From Pantoea phytobeneficialis (GTDB taxonomy: Bacteria; Pseudomonadota; Gammaproteobacteria; Enterobacterales; Enterobacteriaceae): DNA of 64,000 bases. The stretch lies in assembly GCF_009728735.1 (NCBI RefSeq), contig NZ_CP024636.1, positions 62,001 through 126,000 of the forward strand. Reading direction: 5' to 3'. Shown here one piece after another: positions 49,520-57,058 of the stretch. The translations under genes were made by a program, and so were the position numbers. The notes below the pieces were generated by a model. The model was not told the DNA's origin. It did no database searches and was given only the letters and a program-made list of their open reading frames with translations. Every line of letters begins with the position of its first letter. Within the stretch, counting starts at the first letter, position 1.

Positions 49520-50581
49520 TTAGGCTTGCTGATTGACCGCCTGCTCGAACAGCGCACGGCGACGTAAAAAGGCGGCGGAGGGTGGCGCAATCACAATCGC
49601 GCTGCGGTCACGGTTAATCTCCTGCCAGCGGTGGCAGGCGATCTGTCGCCCACCACTCAGTACCTGGTTGATCGGTTCAAACTGGCGGCATTCGGCGGTG
49701 GCCCACGGGCAGCGGGTATGGAAACGGCATCCGGTGGGGGGATTGGCCGGATTCGGCAGATCGCCCTGCAACATCGGGATGGAACGGCTGGCTCCGGGCT
49801 GCATCTGCGGCGCAGAAGCAATTAACGCCTGGGTATAGGGATGGAGCGGCGCATCGAAAATTTCATCGACGGTTGCCAGCTCGACAATCTGGCCGAGGTA
49901 CATCACCGCCACGCGGTCGCTCATATGACGAATTACCGCCAGACCGTGCGCCACGATGATCATCGTCAGTCCAAATTGCTGCTTCAGGCTCTCCAGCAGG
50001 TTCACCACCTGGGCCTGCACTGAGACATCCAGCGCCGATACCGGCTCATCGCCCAGTAATAATTTCGGCCGCGAGGCGAGGGCGCGCGCAATGCCGATGC
50101 GCTGGCGCTGACCACCGGAAAACTCGTGCGGATAACGCTCCGCCCAGGCTGAGGGCAGACCGACGGTGCGCAACAGCTCCGCCACGCGCGCATGGCGCGC
50201 CTCACGGTTCAGTTTGTCGTGCAACCATAACGGCTCACCGACAATCTCTTGTACCGTCATGCGGGGATTGAGCGAGGCGAACGGGTCCTGGAAGATAATC
50301 TGTAATTCGCGACGCAATTGGTTAAGGCGCGCCCCGCTGGCGTGGGTGATGCTCTCGCCCTCGTACATCACCTCGCCGCTACTGGCACCGAGCAGGCGCA
50401 GCAGCAGACGTCCCAGCGTCGATTTACCGGAGCCGGACTCACCGACAATCGCCAGGGTTTCGCCTGGCATCACCTGTAATGACACGCGATCCACTGCGGT
50501 GACGCCGTGATTGCGTTTAAACAGACGATGCGGTCCGGCGAAGGTTTTGCTTAAGTCGCGACATTCTAAAATCGGTTTCAT
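49520..50581 (-). CDS. Oligopeptide ABC transporter ATPase, DppF/OppF type
   Basis: A 353-residue ATPase with Walker A GESGSGKSTLGRLLL, signature FSGGQRQRIGIARALA and Walker B LLLGDEPVSALDVS. The C-terminal oligopeptide extension contains the cysteine-rich GCRFHTRCPWATAECRQ motif that binds an iron-sulfur cluster in relatives. The start overlaps the stop of the preceding ATPase gene (ATGA). Confidence 0.93.
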   Translation of the reverse strand: MKPILECRDLSKTFAGPHRLFKRNHGVTAVDRVSLQVMPGETLAIVGESGSGKSTLGRLLLRLLGASSGEVMYEGESITHASGARLNQLRRELQIIFQDPFASLNPRMTVQEIVGEPLWLHDKLNREARHARVAELLRTVGLPSAWAERYPHEFSGGQRQRIGIARALASRPKLLLGDEPVSALDVSVQAQVVNLLESLKQQFGLTMIIVAHGLAVIRHMSDRVAVMYLGQIVELATVDEIFDAPLHPYTQALIASAPQMQPGASRSIPMLQGDLPNPANPPTGCRFHTRCPWATAECRQFEPINQVLSGGRQIACHRWQEINRDRSAIVIAPPSAAFLRRRALFEQAVNQQA

Positions 50582-51573
50582 GCGATCTCTCCCAGCGTAA
50601 CGTGCTGTTCCAGTGGGGCGCGAAAACAGGCCACCTGATGATCGGTTGCCAGCGCGCGCAGCGTCGGACGGTTGTGATGGCAGCGCTGTTCTGCAAACGG
50701 ACAGCGGGTAGCGAAACGGCAGCCTGCGGGCATGTTCTCCGGTAGCGGTACGGCGCCGGGAATGGTCGCCAGCGCGCCACTGCGCGCGCTGAGGCTGGGG
50801 ATCGATCCCATCAGCCCGATGGTGTAGGGATGTTGCGGATCGTTGAAAATCGCTTCCACCGTGCCGCTCTCCACCACCTGACCGGCGTACATCACCGCCA
50901 CGCGCTGCGCCACTTCCGCCACGACGCCGAGGTCGTGGGTGATCATCAGCACCGCCGTGCCGGTTTCCTGTTTCAGGGTGTTGAGCAGGTCGAGGATTTG
51001 CGCCTGAATGGTGACGTCGAGCGCGGTGGTCGGTTCATCGGCGATCAGCAATTTCGGCTGATTGATCAATGCCATGGCAATCATTACGCGCTGGCGCATC
51101 CCACCGGAAAGCTGATGTGGATAAGCCTTGAGACGCATTTCTGCCGCCGGAATCTGCACCTTTTGCAGAATCGATAGCGCGGTCGCCATCGCGGTACGAC
51201 GATCAACGTTACGGTGGCGTATCACCGCTTCGCTCAGTTGGTCGCCCAGCGTAAAGGCCGGGTTCAGCGAGGTCATCGGCTCCTGAAAAATCATCGCCAA
51301 CTGATTGCCGCGCAGACTGGCGTAGTCGCTGCTGCTGAGTGCGCGCAGGTCGCGGCCATCAAAGCGCATCTCACCCTGTAAAATTTGTGCGCTGCCGGGT
51401 TGCAGGCCCATGAGCGTCAGCGAGGTGATGCTTTTGCCGCAGCCGGATTCGCCGACCAGCGCCAGCGTTTCCCCGGCGTGCAGCGTCAGGGAGATGTCGT
51501 CCAGCACCGTGACCGGCGAGCCGCGAAACTGCACGCGCAGGTTGTTGACCGATAACACAGGTTGGGCGCTCAT
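50578..51573 (-). CDS. Oligopeptide ABC transporter ATPase, DppD/OppD type
   Basis: A 331-residue ATPase with Walker A GESGCGKSITSLTLMG, signature LSGGMRQRVMIAMAL, Walker B LLIADEPTTALDVT and C-terminal GCRFATRCPFAEQRCHH. It forms a heterodimer with the DppF-type ATPase. The start overlaps the GntR gene stop by four bases. Confidence 0.93.
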   Translation of the reverse strand: MSAQPVLSVNNLRVQFRGSPVTVLDDISLTLHAGETLALVGESGCGKSITSLTLMGLQPGSAQILQGEMRFDGRDLRALSSSDYASLRGNQLAMIFQEPMTSLNPAFTLGDQLSEAVIRHRNVDRRTAMATALSILQKVQIPAAEMRLKAYPHQLSGGMRQRVMIAMALINQPKLLIADEPTTALDVTIQAQILDLLNTLKQETGTAVLMITHDLGVVAEVAQRVAVMYAGQVVESGTVEAIFNDPQHPYTIGLMGSIPSLSARSGALATIPGAVPLPENMPAGCRFATRCPFAEQRCHHNRPTLRALATDHQVACFRAPLEQHVTLGEIA

Positions 51574-52292
51574 GGCGTCTCCTCATGGCCGGTGTACAGG
51601 GTTTCCATCAGCGCCTGTTGCAGCGCCAGCAGGTGCTCACGCATCGCTGCGGCCGCCTCATGGGGCTGGCGGTTGGCGATATGGTTCAGCAGGCGCTGAT
51701 GGTGGTTGTCGTAGTTATCAAGGCGCGCCGGGGTACGCGCCTGCACCCGCAGATGCTGCCAGCCAGGATCGCGGCGCACCGCATCGATGGCATCGAACAG
51801 TCCCAGCATCAGGCGGTTACCGGCGGCTTCGGCAATGGCGCGGTGAAAGGCGCTATCCCACAGCTCGTGCTGGTCGCCATCTTCCGGCGCGACAATGCCC
51901 TGCATGCGTTCAATCAGGCGCTTCATCAGGGCGATCTGTTCTTTACTGGCGCGCAGCGCAGCAAGACGCGCCAAACCTGGCTCCAGCTGTAGCCGCGCTT
52001 CCATCACTTCCAGCAGATTCGACTGCTGTGGCAAATCATGCAGCGCCAGTGGCTGCACCGGTGCGGCCGGGCCAACGAAGGTGCCTTTGCCCTGTTTACG
52101 CCAGATGCGGCCTTCTTCTTCCAGCACATCCAGCGCGCGACGGATTTCACGACGACCCACGCCAAAGCGTTCGGCCAGTTCACGTTCGGTCGGCAGTGCG
52201 CGATCGGGCGTGTGCTCCTGCTGTTGAATCAGCTGGCGCAATTGCTCCAGTGCGGAACTGGAGTTGATGGCAGGTTTTGGCGTGTCATTCAT
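51570..52292 (-). CDS. GntR-family regulator, FCD subfamily, of the peptide operon
   Basis: A 240-residue protein: winged-helix N-terminus (LPTERELAERFGVGRREIRRALDVLEEEGRIWRKQGKGTFVG) and FCD ligand domain (WDSAFHRAIAEAAGN and HQRLLNHIANRQPHEAAAAMREHL with the metal-site histidines). First gene of the operon, overlapping the DppD-type gene. A half-copy of the palindrome at 52467 sits directly against its start codon, suggesting self-regulation. Confidence 0.88.
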   Translation of the reverse strand: MNDTPKPAINSSSALEQLRQLIQQQEHTPDRALPTERELAERFGVGRREIRRALDVLEEEGRIWRKQGKGTFVGPAAPVQPLALHDLPQQSNLLEVMEARLQLEPGLARLAALRASKEQIALMKRLIERMQGIVAPEDGDQHELWDSAFHRAIAEAAGNRLMLGLFDAIDAVRRDPGWQHLRVQARTPARLDNYDNHHQRLLNHIANRQPHEAAAAMREHLLALQQALMETLYTGHEETP

Positions 52293-52358
52293 AATTGGTT
52301 CGCCTGGTTATTCATCAAAGATGTTGCGATGCGATTAAACGCGTCATGCTGCCCTAAT

Positions 52359-52434
52359 CGTAGCGGCGCGATTTATCGCGCGCTTAAGCTGTTTCACGGC
52401 TGCTTAGACCTGCGCGATAAATCGCGCCGCTACG
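52359..52434. repeat. REP inverted pair
   Basis: Canonical CGTAGCGGCGCGATTTATCG unit and its complement with about 33 bases between, lying between the peptide and guanidine operons. Confidence 0.9.
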
Positions 52435-52466
52435 GGAGGGGGCTGTTATCAGCTTAGGCAAGAAGT

Positions 52467-52487
52467 GAACCAATTTTTAATTGGTTC
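52467..52487. promoter_or_regulatory. Perfect 21-bp palindrome, probable GntR operator
   Basis: Arms GAACCAATT and AATTGGTTC flank a TTT centre. The right arm AATTGGTTC recurs exactly at 52293-52301, against the GntR start codon. The palindrome is 175 bases upstream of the GntR gene and 205 bases upstream of the -10 of the guanidine operon, so it could serve either; the half-site favours the peptide operon. Confidence 0.6.
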
Positions 52488-52671
52488 GGTAATGAATAAA
52501 TAACCCTATGATCGTTAAGAAAAAGTTTTTCGTGCCAGATGAAAAGTGAGAAGGGCGTCAACTTCCAGCCTGTTTGCCTGCAACATCCTGGTGCGTGGTT
52601 GCTGCATCGCTGTGCATCTTTAGGCCGTCCTGGCGCGGTTTTTTATAAATAATCCATATATTTCAATTTCA

Positions 52672-52677
52672 TATAAT
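52672..52677 (+). promoter_or_regulatory. Probable -10 of the guanidine operon
   Basis: A perfect TATAAT about 85 bases before the riboswitch core, in an AT-rich stretch. No clear -35 is found at 16-18 bases. Confidence 0.45.
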
Positions 52678-52756
52678 ATTGGCACTTTTTTTGCCTGACT
52701 ATTAGCAGATGCAGGAGCGATAGCGGGTAACCGATGTCGCCAGACAATTTGCAATG

Positions 52757-52844
52757 GGTCACTAGGGTTCCGATCGCGAGATGCTGGTCCGAGAGTGACC
52801 GACCGTCCTCTGACGGTTACACGGCGGGATAAAAGCCCGGGAGG
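52757..52844 (+). promoter_or_regulatory. Guanidine-I (ykkC-yxkD) riboswitch
   Basis: All invariant blocks of this class are present: CTAGGGTTCCG at 52762-52772, GGTCCGAGAG at 52786-52795 and ACGGCGGGATAAAAGCCCGG at 52821-52840. The first stem pairs GGTCACT (52757-52763) with AGTGACC (52794-52800). A second stem pairs ACCGTC (52802-52807) with GACGGT (52812-52817). It senses guanidinium and switches on downstream genes; here these are a transporter, a carboxylase and DUF1989 proteins, the classic regulon. Confidence 0.95.
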
Positions 52845-52880
52845 AAAGCGAGATCGTTACTCGCCGCCTCCTGCTTTATT
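52840..52880 (+). terminator. Expression-platform hairpin of the riboswitch
   Basis: GGAGG (52840-52844) can pair with CCTCC (52867-52871) and GCGAG (52848-52852) with CTCGC (52860-52864), followed by TGCTTTATT. The GGAGG is also the conserved 3' end of the riboswitch core, so the two folds exclude each other. The T-run is imperfect, so termination may be partial. Confidence 0.6.
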
Positions 52881-52906
52881 CGTCCGCTAACGTCAGAGGA
52901 ACCACC

Positions 52907-53965
52907 ATGATCAAAGCCTGCCTTCGTTTGCTGTTGCTTTGCACCATCGCGCTGTTCAGCGTTAACACGCTGGCCGCCGCGAAACCTTCCTTCAAGATTT
53001 GCTGGTCCATCTATGCAGGCTGGATGCCGTGGGATTACGCCCAACAGAACGGCATCGTGAAAAAATGGGCCGATAAATACGGCATCGACATCCAGTTTGT
53101 ACAGGTCAACGACTATATCGAGTCGGTCAACCAATACACCGCAGGCGGCTTTGATGGCTGCACCATGACCAACATGGATGCCCTGACCATTCCGGCCACC
53201 GGCGGCGTTGATAGCACCGCGCTGATTGTCGGCGACTACTCCAACGGTAACGACGGTATCCTGCTGAAAGGCGCGGATAGCGTGGCGGCGCTGAAGGGCA
53301 AACCGATCAACCTGGTGCAATTGTCGGTATCACATTACCTGCTGGCTCGCGCACTGGAGAAATCCGGTATGAGCGAGAAAGACGTCAAGGTAGTGAACAC
53401 CGCCGATGCCGATCTGGTGGCGGCGTTTGGCACGCCGGACGTCAGCTCCATCGTCACCTGGAACCCGCTGCTGGCGGAAGCGAAGAAGGTGCCGAACAGC
53501 CATCTGGTTTTCTCCTCGGCGCAGATCCCGGGCGAAATTCTTGACCTGCTGGTGGTCAACACCAACACCCTGAAGAAATACCCTCAGCTGGGCAAAGCGC
53601 TGACCGGTGCCTGGTATGAAACCCTGCAAACGATGGCAGGTGAAGGGGCGACGGCGAAAAAAGCCCGCACCTTTATGGCGCAGGAGTCAGGCACCGATCT
53701 TGCGGGTTTTGACCAGCAACTGGCGGCAACGCATCTGTTCAGCGATGCCAAAACCACCCTCGATTTCGTCGACAGTCCCCAGTTGAAAGCCACGATGCAG
53801 TTGGTCGCCGAGTTCTCCTTCAAACACGGTTTGTTGGGTGAGGCGGCGCCGAGCGCAGATGTGGTTGGCGTGGAGACACCGGCCGGTAACTGGGGCAACG
53901 CAGGTAACATCAAACTGCGTTTCACCGATGAGTTCACCAAACTGGCGGCCGCAGGCCAGCTGTAA
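52907..53965 (+). CDS. ABC transporter solute-binding protein, guanidine/urea-carboxylase-associated
   Basis: A 352-residue periplasmic protein of the nitrate/taurine (NMT1-like) group, with signal peptide MIKACLRLLLLCTIALFSVNTLAA. Mature motifs: FKICWSIYAGWMPWDYAQQNGIVKKW, YTAGGFDGCTMTNMDAL and VVNTADADLVAAFGTPD. This type of gene regularly follows guanidine-I riboswitches and probably binds guanidine or a guanidine derivative. The start has AGAGGA six bases upstream. Confidence 0.88.
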   Translation: MIKACLRLLLLCTIALFSVNTLAAAKPSFKICWSIYAGWMPWDYAQQNGIVKKWADKYGIDIQFVQVNDYIESVNQYTAGGFDGCTMTNMDALTIPATGGVDSTALIVGDYSNGNDGILLKGADSVAALKGKPINLVQLSVSHYLLARALEKSGMSEKDVKVVNTADADLVAAFGTPDVSSIVTWNPLLAEAKKVPNSHLVFSSAQIPGEILDLLVVNTNTLKKYPQLGKALTGAWYETLQTMAGEGATAKKARTFMAQESGTDLAGFDQQLAATHLFSDAKTTLDFVDSPQLKATMQLVAEFSFKHGLLGEAAPSADVVGVETPAGNWGNAGNIKLRFTDEFTKLAAAGQL

Positions 53966-53980
53966 GCGGAGGAAAATCCG

Positions 53981-54793
53981 ATGCGTAAACTGATCAACTA
54001 CCAACCGCTGCCGATGGGCCGCCTGTTGCTCGGTGTGCTGCCGCTGCTGGCGGTGCTGCTGGTCTATCTGTTCGCGTCGGATGCGCGTTTAAGCCTCAAT
54101 GCGGCGGATAAGCTGCTGCCGGGTTTTAACGCGATGGGCGACGCCATCAACCGGATGGCGTTTCAGCCCAGCCCGCGCACCGGTGAATATCTGCTGTGGA
54201 CCGACACCGCCGCCAGCCTGATGCGTTTGCTGAGTGGCGTACTGATCAGCGCGATGCTGGCGCTGGCGATTGGCCTGTTCACCGGCGCGCTGCCGGTGGT
54301 ACGCGCGGTGCTGGCCCCGCTGGTGACGCTGTTCGCGCTGGTGCCACCGCTGGCGATTCTGCCGATTCTGTTTATCTGCTTTGGCCTTGGCGAAGTGTCG
54401 AAAGTGGTGCTGATTGTGATTGGCATCACCCCGCTGATTGCGCGTGATTTGCAACTCCAGGTGGAGAAAATCCCGCGCGAGCAACTGGTGAAAGCACAGA
54501 CGCTGGGCGGCCACAGCGCACAGATTTTGTGGCGGGTGATCCTGCCACAACTGATGCCGCGCCTGTTCGATGCGGTGCGTCTGTCGCTCAGTTCGGCGTG
54601 GCTGTTCCTGATCGCCGCAGAAGCGATTGTTGCCACCGAAGGACTCGGTTATCGCATCTTCCTGATGCGTCGCTATCTGGCGATGGACGTGATTTTGCCT
54701 TACGTCGCCTGGATCACCCTGCTGGCCTTTGCCCTCGACCTGTTGCTGCGGCTGATTAGTCGTCGCTGTTGGCCGTGGTATTACGCCAAGTAA
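53981..54793 (+). CDS. ABC transporter permease, SsuC/TauC type
   Basis: A 270-residue inner membrane protein with about six membrane segments. The EAA loop VKAQTLGGHSAQILWRVILPQLMPRLFDAV is of the nitrate/sulfonate family. It begins 15 bases after the binding-protein gene and is the membrane part of the guanidine-induced importer. Confidence 0.9.
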   Translation: MRKLINYQPLPMGRLLLGVLPLLAVLLVYLFASDARLSLNAADKLLPGFNAMGDAINRMAFQPSPRTGEYLLWTDTAASLMRLLSGVLISAMLALAIGLFTGALPVVRAVLAPLVTLFALVPPLAILPILFICFGLGEVSKVVLIVIGITPLIARDLQLQVEKIPREQLVKAQTLGGHSAQILWRVILPQLMPRLFDAVRLSLSSAWLFLIAAEAIVATEGLGYRIFLMRRYLAMDVILPYVAWITLLAFALDLLLRLISRRCWPWYYAK

Positions 54794-54860
54794 AGCCTAA
54801 TAGGTCGGTCGGTAGCGCCGCGACGCATAAGTGCCTGAAAGGCCAAATAAGGAGCGCATC

Positions 54861-55622
54861 ATGCCCTTACTGCAACTGAAAAATCTTGAGAAGCACTACG
54901 GTCAGCAAGTGGTGCTGGAACGTCTGAACATCAGCGTGGAAGAGGGGGAGTTTGTGGCGATTGTCGGGGCGTCCGGCTGCGGCAAAACCACCTTCCTCAA
55001 TATGCTGCTCGGCACCGAAGCCCCCACCAAAGGTCAATTGCTGCTGGATGGCGAACCGATCCCCGATGAACCCGATGCCCATCGCGGCGTGGTGTTTCAA
55101 CGCTATTCGGTGTTCCCGCATCTGACGGTGCTGGGCAACGTGATGCTGGCGGAAGAGTTCAGCACCGCCCGTTGGCTGGGGCGCGTCTGGGGACGTAAGC
55201 GTCAGGCGATCCGTCAGCGTGCGCAGGCGATGCTGGCGCAGGTGGGCCTTGAACATGCGCAAAGTAAGTATCCGCACCAACTGTCCGGCGGGATGCAGCA
55301 GCGTCTGGCGCTGGCGCAGGCATTGATGAAGCAGCCGCGTATTTTGCTGCTGGATGAACCCTTTGGCGCGCTCGATCCGGGCATCCGTAGTGAAATGCAC
55401 CAGCTGATCACCCAGCTTTGGCAGCAGCACGGTCTGACCATCTTTATGATCACCCACGATCTGAAAGAGGGTTTCAGCCTCGCCTCGCGTCTGCTGGTGT
55501 TCGACAAACTGCGCCACGATCCCCACGCGCCGGAAGCCTGGGGCGCAACCATTACCTACGACCTGCCGCTCGATCGGCAGCGACCTGCCGATGCAGCGTT
55601 GCCGGAATCGCAGGTTGCCTGA
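54861..55622 (+). CDS. ABC transporter ATPase, SsuB/TauB type
   Basis: A 253-residue ATPase with Walker A GASGCGKTTFLNMLLG, Q-loop VFQRYSVFPH, signature LSGGMQQRLALAQALM and Walker B LLLDEPFGALDPG. The ATG at 54861 has AAGGAG six bases upstream; an in-frame start ten codons earlier lacks a site. It energises the permease encoded upstream. Confidence 0.92.
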   Translation: MPLLQLKNLEKHYGQQVVLERLNISVEEGEFVAIVGASGCGKTTFLNMLLGTEAPTKGQLLLDGEPIPDEPDAHRGVVFQRYSVFPHLTVLGNVMLAEEFSTARWLGRVWGRKRQAIRQRAQAMLAQVGLEHAQSKYPHQLSGGMQQRLALAQALMKQPRILLLDEPFGALDPGIRSEMHQLITQLWQQHGLTIFMITHDLKEGFSLASRLLVFDKLRHDPHAPEAWGATITYDLPLDRQRPADAALPESQVA

Positions 55623-55633
55623 AGGAGAGAATG

Positions 55634-56344
55634 ATGACGACTTCGTATCAAACCCAATTACCGGCTGGCTCGCACTGGTCATTTGTGATGCGCAGCGGCA
55701 GCGCGCTGACCCTCACTGATGTGGCAGGCGGAGCCAATGTTGGCATGTTGTTTTACAACCCGGAAAACTTGCTGGAGCGTTACAACGCGCCGGACACCCT
55801 CAAGTGTCAGCACACCTTTCGCCTGACTGCCGGGCACTGCCTCTACTCCGACATGGGGCGCATCTTCTGTGGCATTGAAGCCGACAGCTTCGGCTGGCAC
55901 GAGAGCGTGTGCGGCACGCTGAATGCGCAGCAGACCGCCGCGTTATTTGGCTCCAGCGATTATCAGCAGGCGCGTAATCAGCGTCATCAGAACGGCTACG
56001 ACAGTTTCCTTGTCGAGCTGGCGAAATATGGTCTTGGCAAGCGGGATATGGCGGCCTGCATCAACTTTTTCGCCCAGGTACGCGCCGACGACAACGGTAC
56101 GTTGCAACGTGAGCAGCAGGGCGCGCAGGGTGCCGAAGTACGGCTGCGTTTCGCGATGGATACACTGGTGCTGCTGCATACCTGCCCGCATCCACTGACG
56201 CCAGGCGGTGACTATCCGCGCGCGCCGCTGGGATTGCAGATTGACGCGCAACGCGCGCCGCTGCCGGAGATTTGCCTGCAACGCGCGGAAAACCAGCGCG
56301 GTCTGCGCAATAACGCCCTTTATCAATTGCAGGGAGAGTTGTGA
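55634..56344 (+). CDS. DUF1989 protein, carboxyguanidine deiminase subunit (urea carboxylase-associated protein 2 type)
   Basis: A 236-residue protein of the DUF1989 family. Core: [58 protein letters not shown] and the metal-type cysteine in [13 protein letters not shown]. Such pairs were long labelled urea-carboxylase-associated; work on guanidine assimilation showed that they form carboxyguanidine deiminase (CgdAB). The second of two ATG codons (55634) has better spacing to AAGGAG. It overlaps the next gene. Confidence 0.88.
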   Translation: MTTSYQTQLPAGSHWSFVMRSGSALTLTDVAGGANVGMLFYNPENLLERYNAPDTLKCQHTFRLTAGHCLYSDMGRIFCGIEADSFGWHESVCGTLNAQQTAALFGSSDYQQARNQRHQNGYDSFLVELAKYGLGKRDMAACINFFAQVRADDNGTLQREQQGAQGAEVRLRFAMDTLVLLHTCPHPLTPGGDYPRAPLGLQIDAQRAPLPEICLQRAENQRGLRNNALYQLQGEL

Positions 56345-56979
56345 TGATCAAAGAAAGTTTACTTAATCCGGCTGAGGCGCATGTTCAGCAGCAGATTGGT
56401 GCCGGGGATTACTGGCTGCATCGCATCGAAAAAGGTCAGACGTTGCGTATTACCGATCTGGAAGGCAATCAGGCGGCGGACACGCTGTTTTTCAATGCCG
56501 ACGATACTGCCGAGCGCTACAGCATGAGCGACACGCTGCGTGGCCAGCACAACGTGTTCCTTACCGCAGGCAGCGTGCTGCGTTCCAATGACGATCGCCC
56601 GATGTTGACCATCGTCGCCGATACCTGTGGCCGCCACGACACCCTTGGCGGTGCCTGTGCCACGGAAAGCAACACGGTGCGTTATGACCTCGAAAAGCGT
56701 CATATGCACGCCTGCCGCGACAGTTGGATGCTGGCAGTAGCGGAGCACCCGGAGTACGGCCTGACGCGCCGCGATATCACCCACAACATCAACTTTTTCA
56801 TGAACGTGCCGGTGACGCACGAAGGTGGGCTGACCTTTGCTGACGGTATCTCCGCGCCGGGTAAATATGTCGAGTTGGTGGCGCAGATGAATATCCTGGT
56901 GCTGATTTCCAACTGCCCGCAGCTCAACAACCCCTGCAACGGTTACAACCCCACGCCGATTTTAGTTAGCGTGTGGTGA
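56344..56979 (+). CDS. DUF1989 protein, carboxyguanidine deiminase subunit (urea carboxylase-associated protein 1 type)
   Basis: A 211-residue DUF1989 protein with [47 protein letters not shown] and [20 protein letters not shown]. It is the partner of the preceding gene, sharing one base with its stop (TGATG). Together they should remove ammonia from carboxyguanidine to give allophanate. Confidence 0.9.
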   Translation: MIKESLLNPAEAHVQQQIGAGDYWLHRIEKGQTLRITDLEGNQAADTLFFNADDTAERYSMSDTLRGQHNVFLTAGSVLRSNDDRPMLTIVADTCGRHDTLGGACATESNTVRYDLEKRHMHACRDSWMLAVAEHPEYGLTRRDITHNINFFMNVPVTHEGGLTFADGISAPGKYVELVAQMNILVLISNCPQLNNPCNGYNPTPILVSVW

Positions 56980-57058
56980 TCATCTGACGCAACGGGACGA
57001 CCCGTTATCTGCCGTCAATGCCAGCGCAGGACGACCTGCCGGAAAGAGAGTAGAAGTC

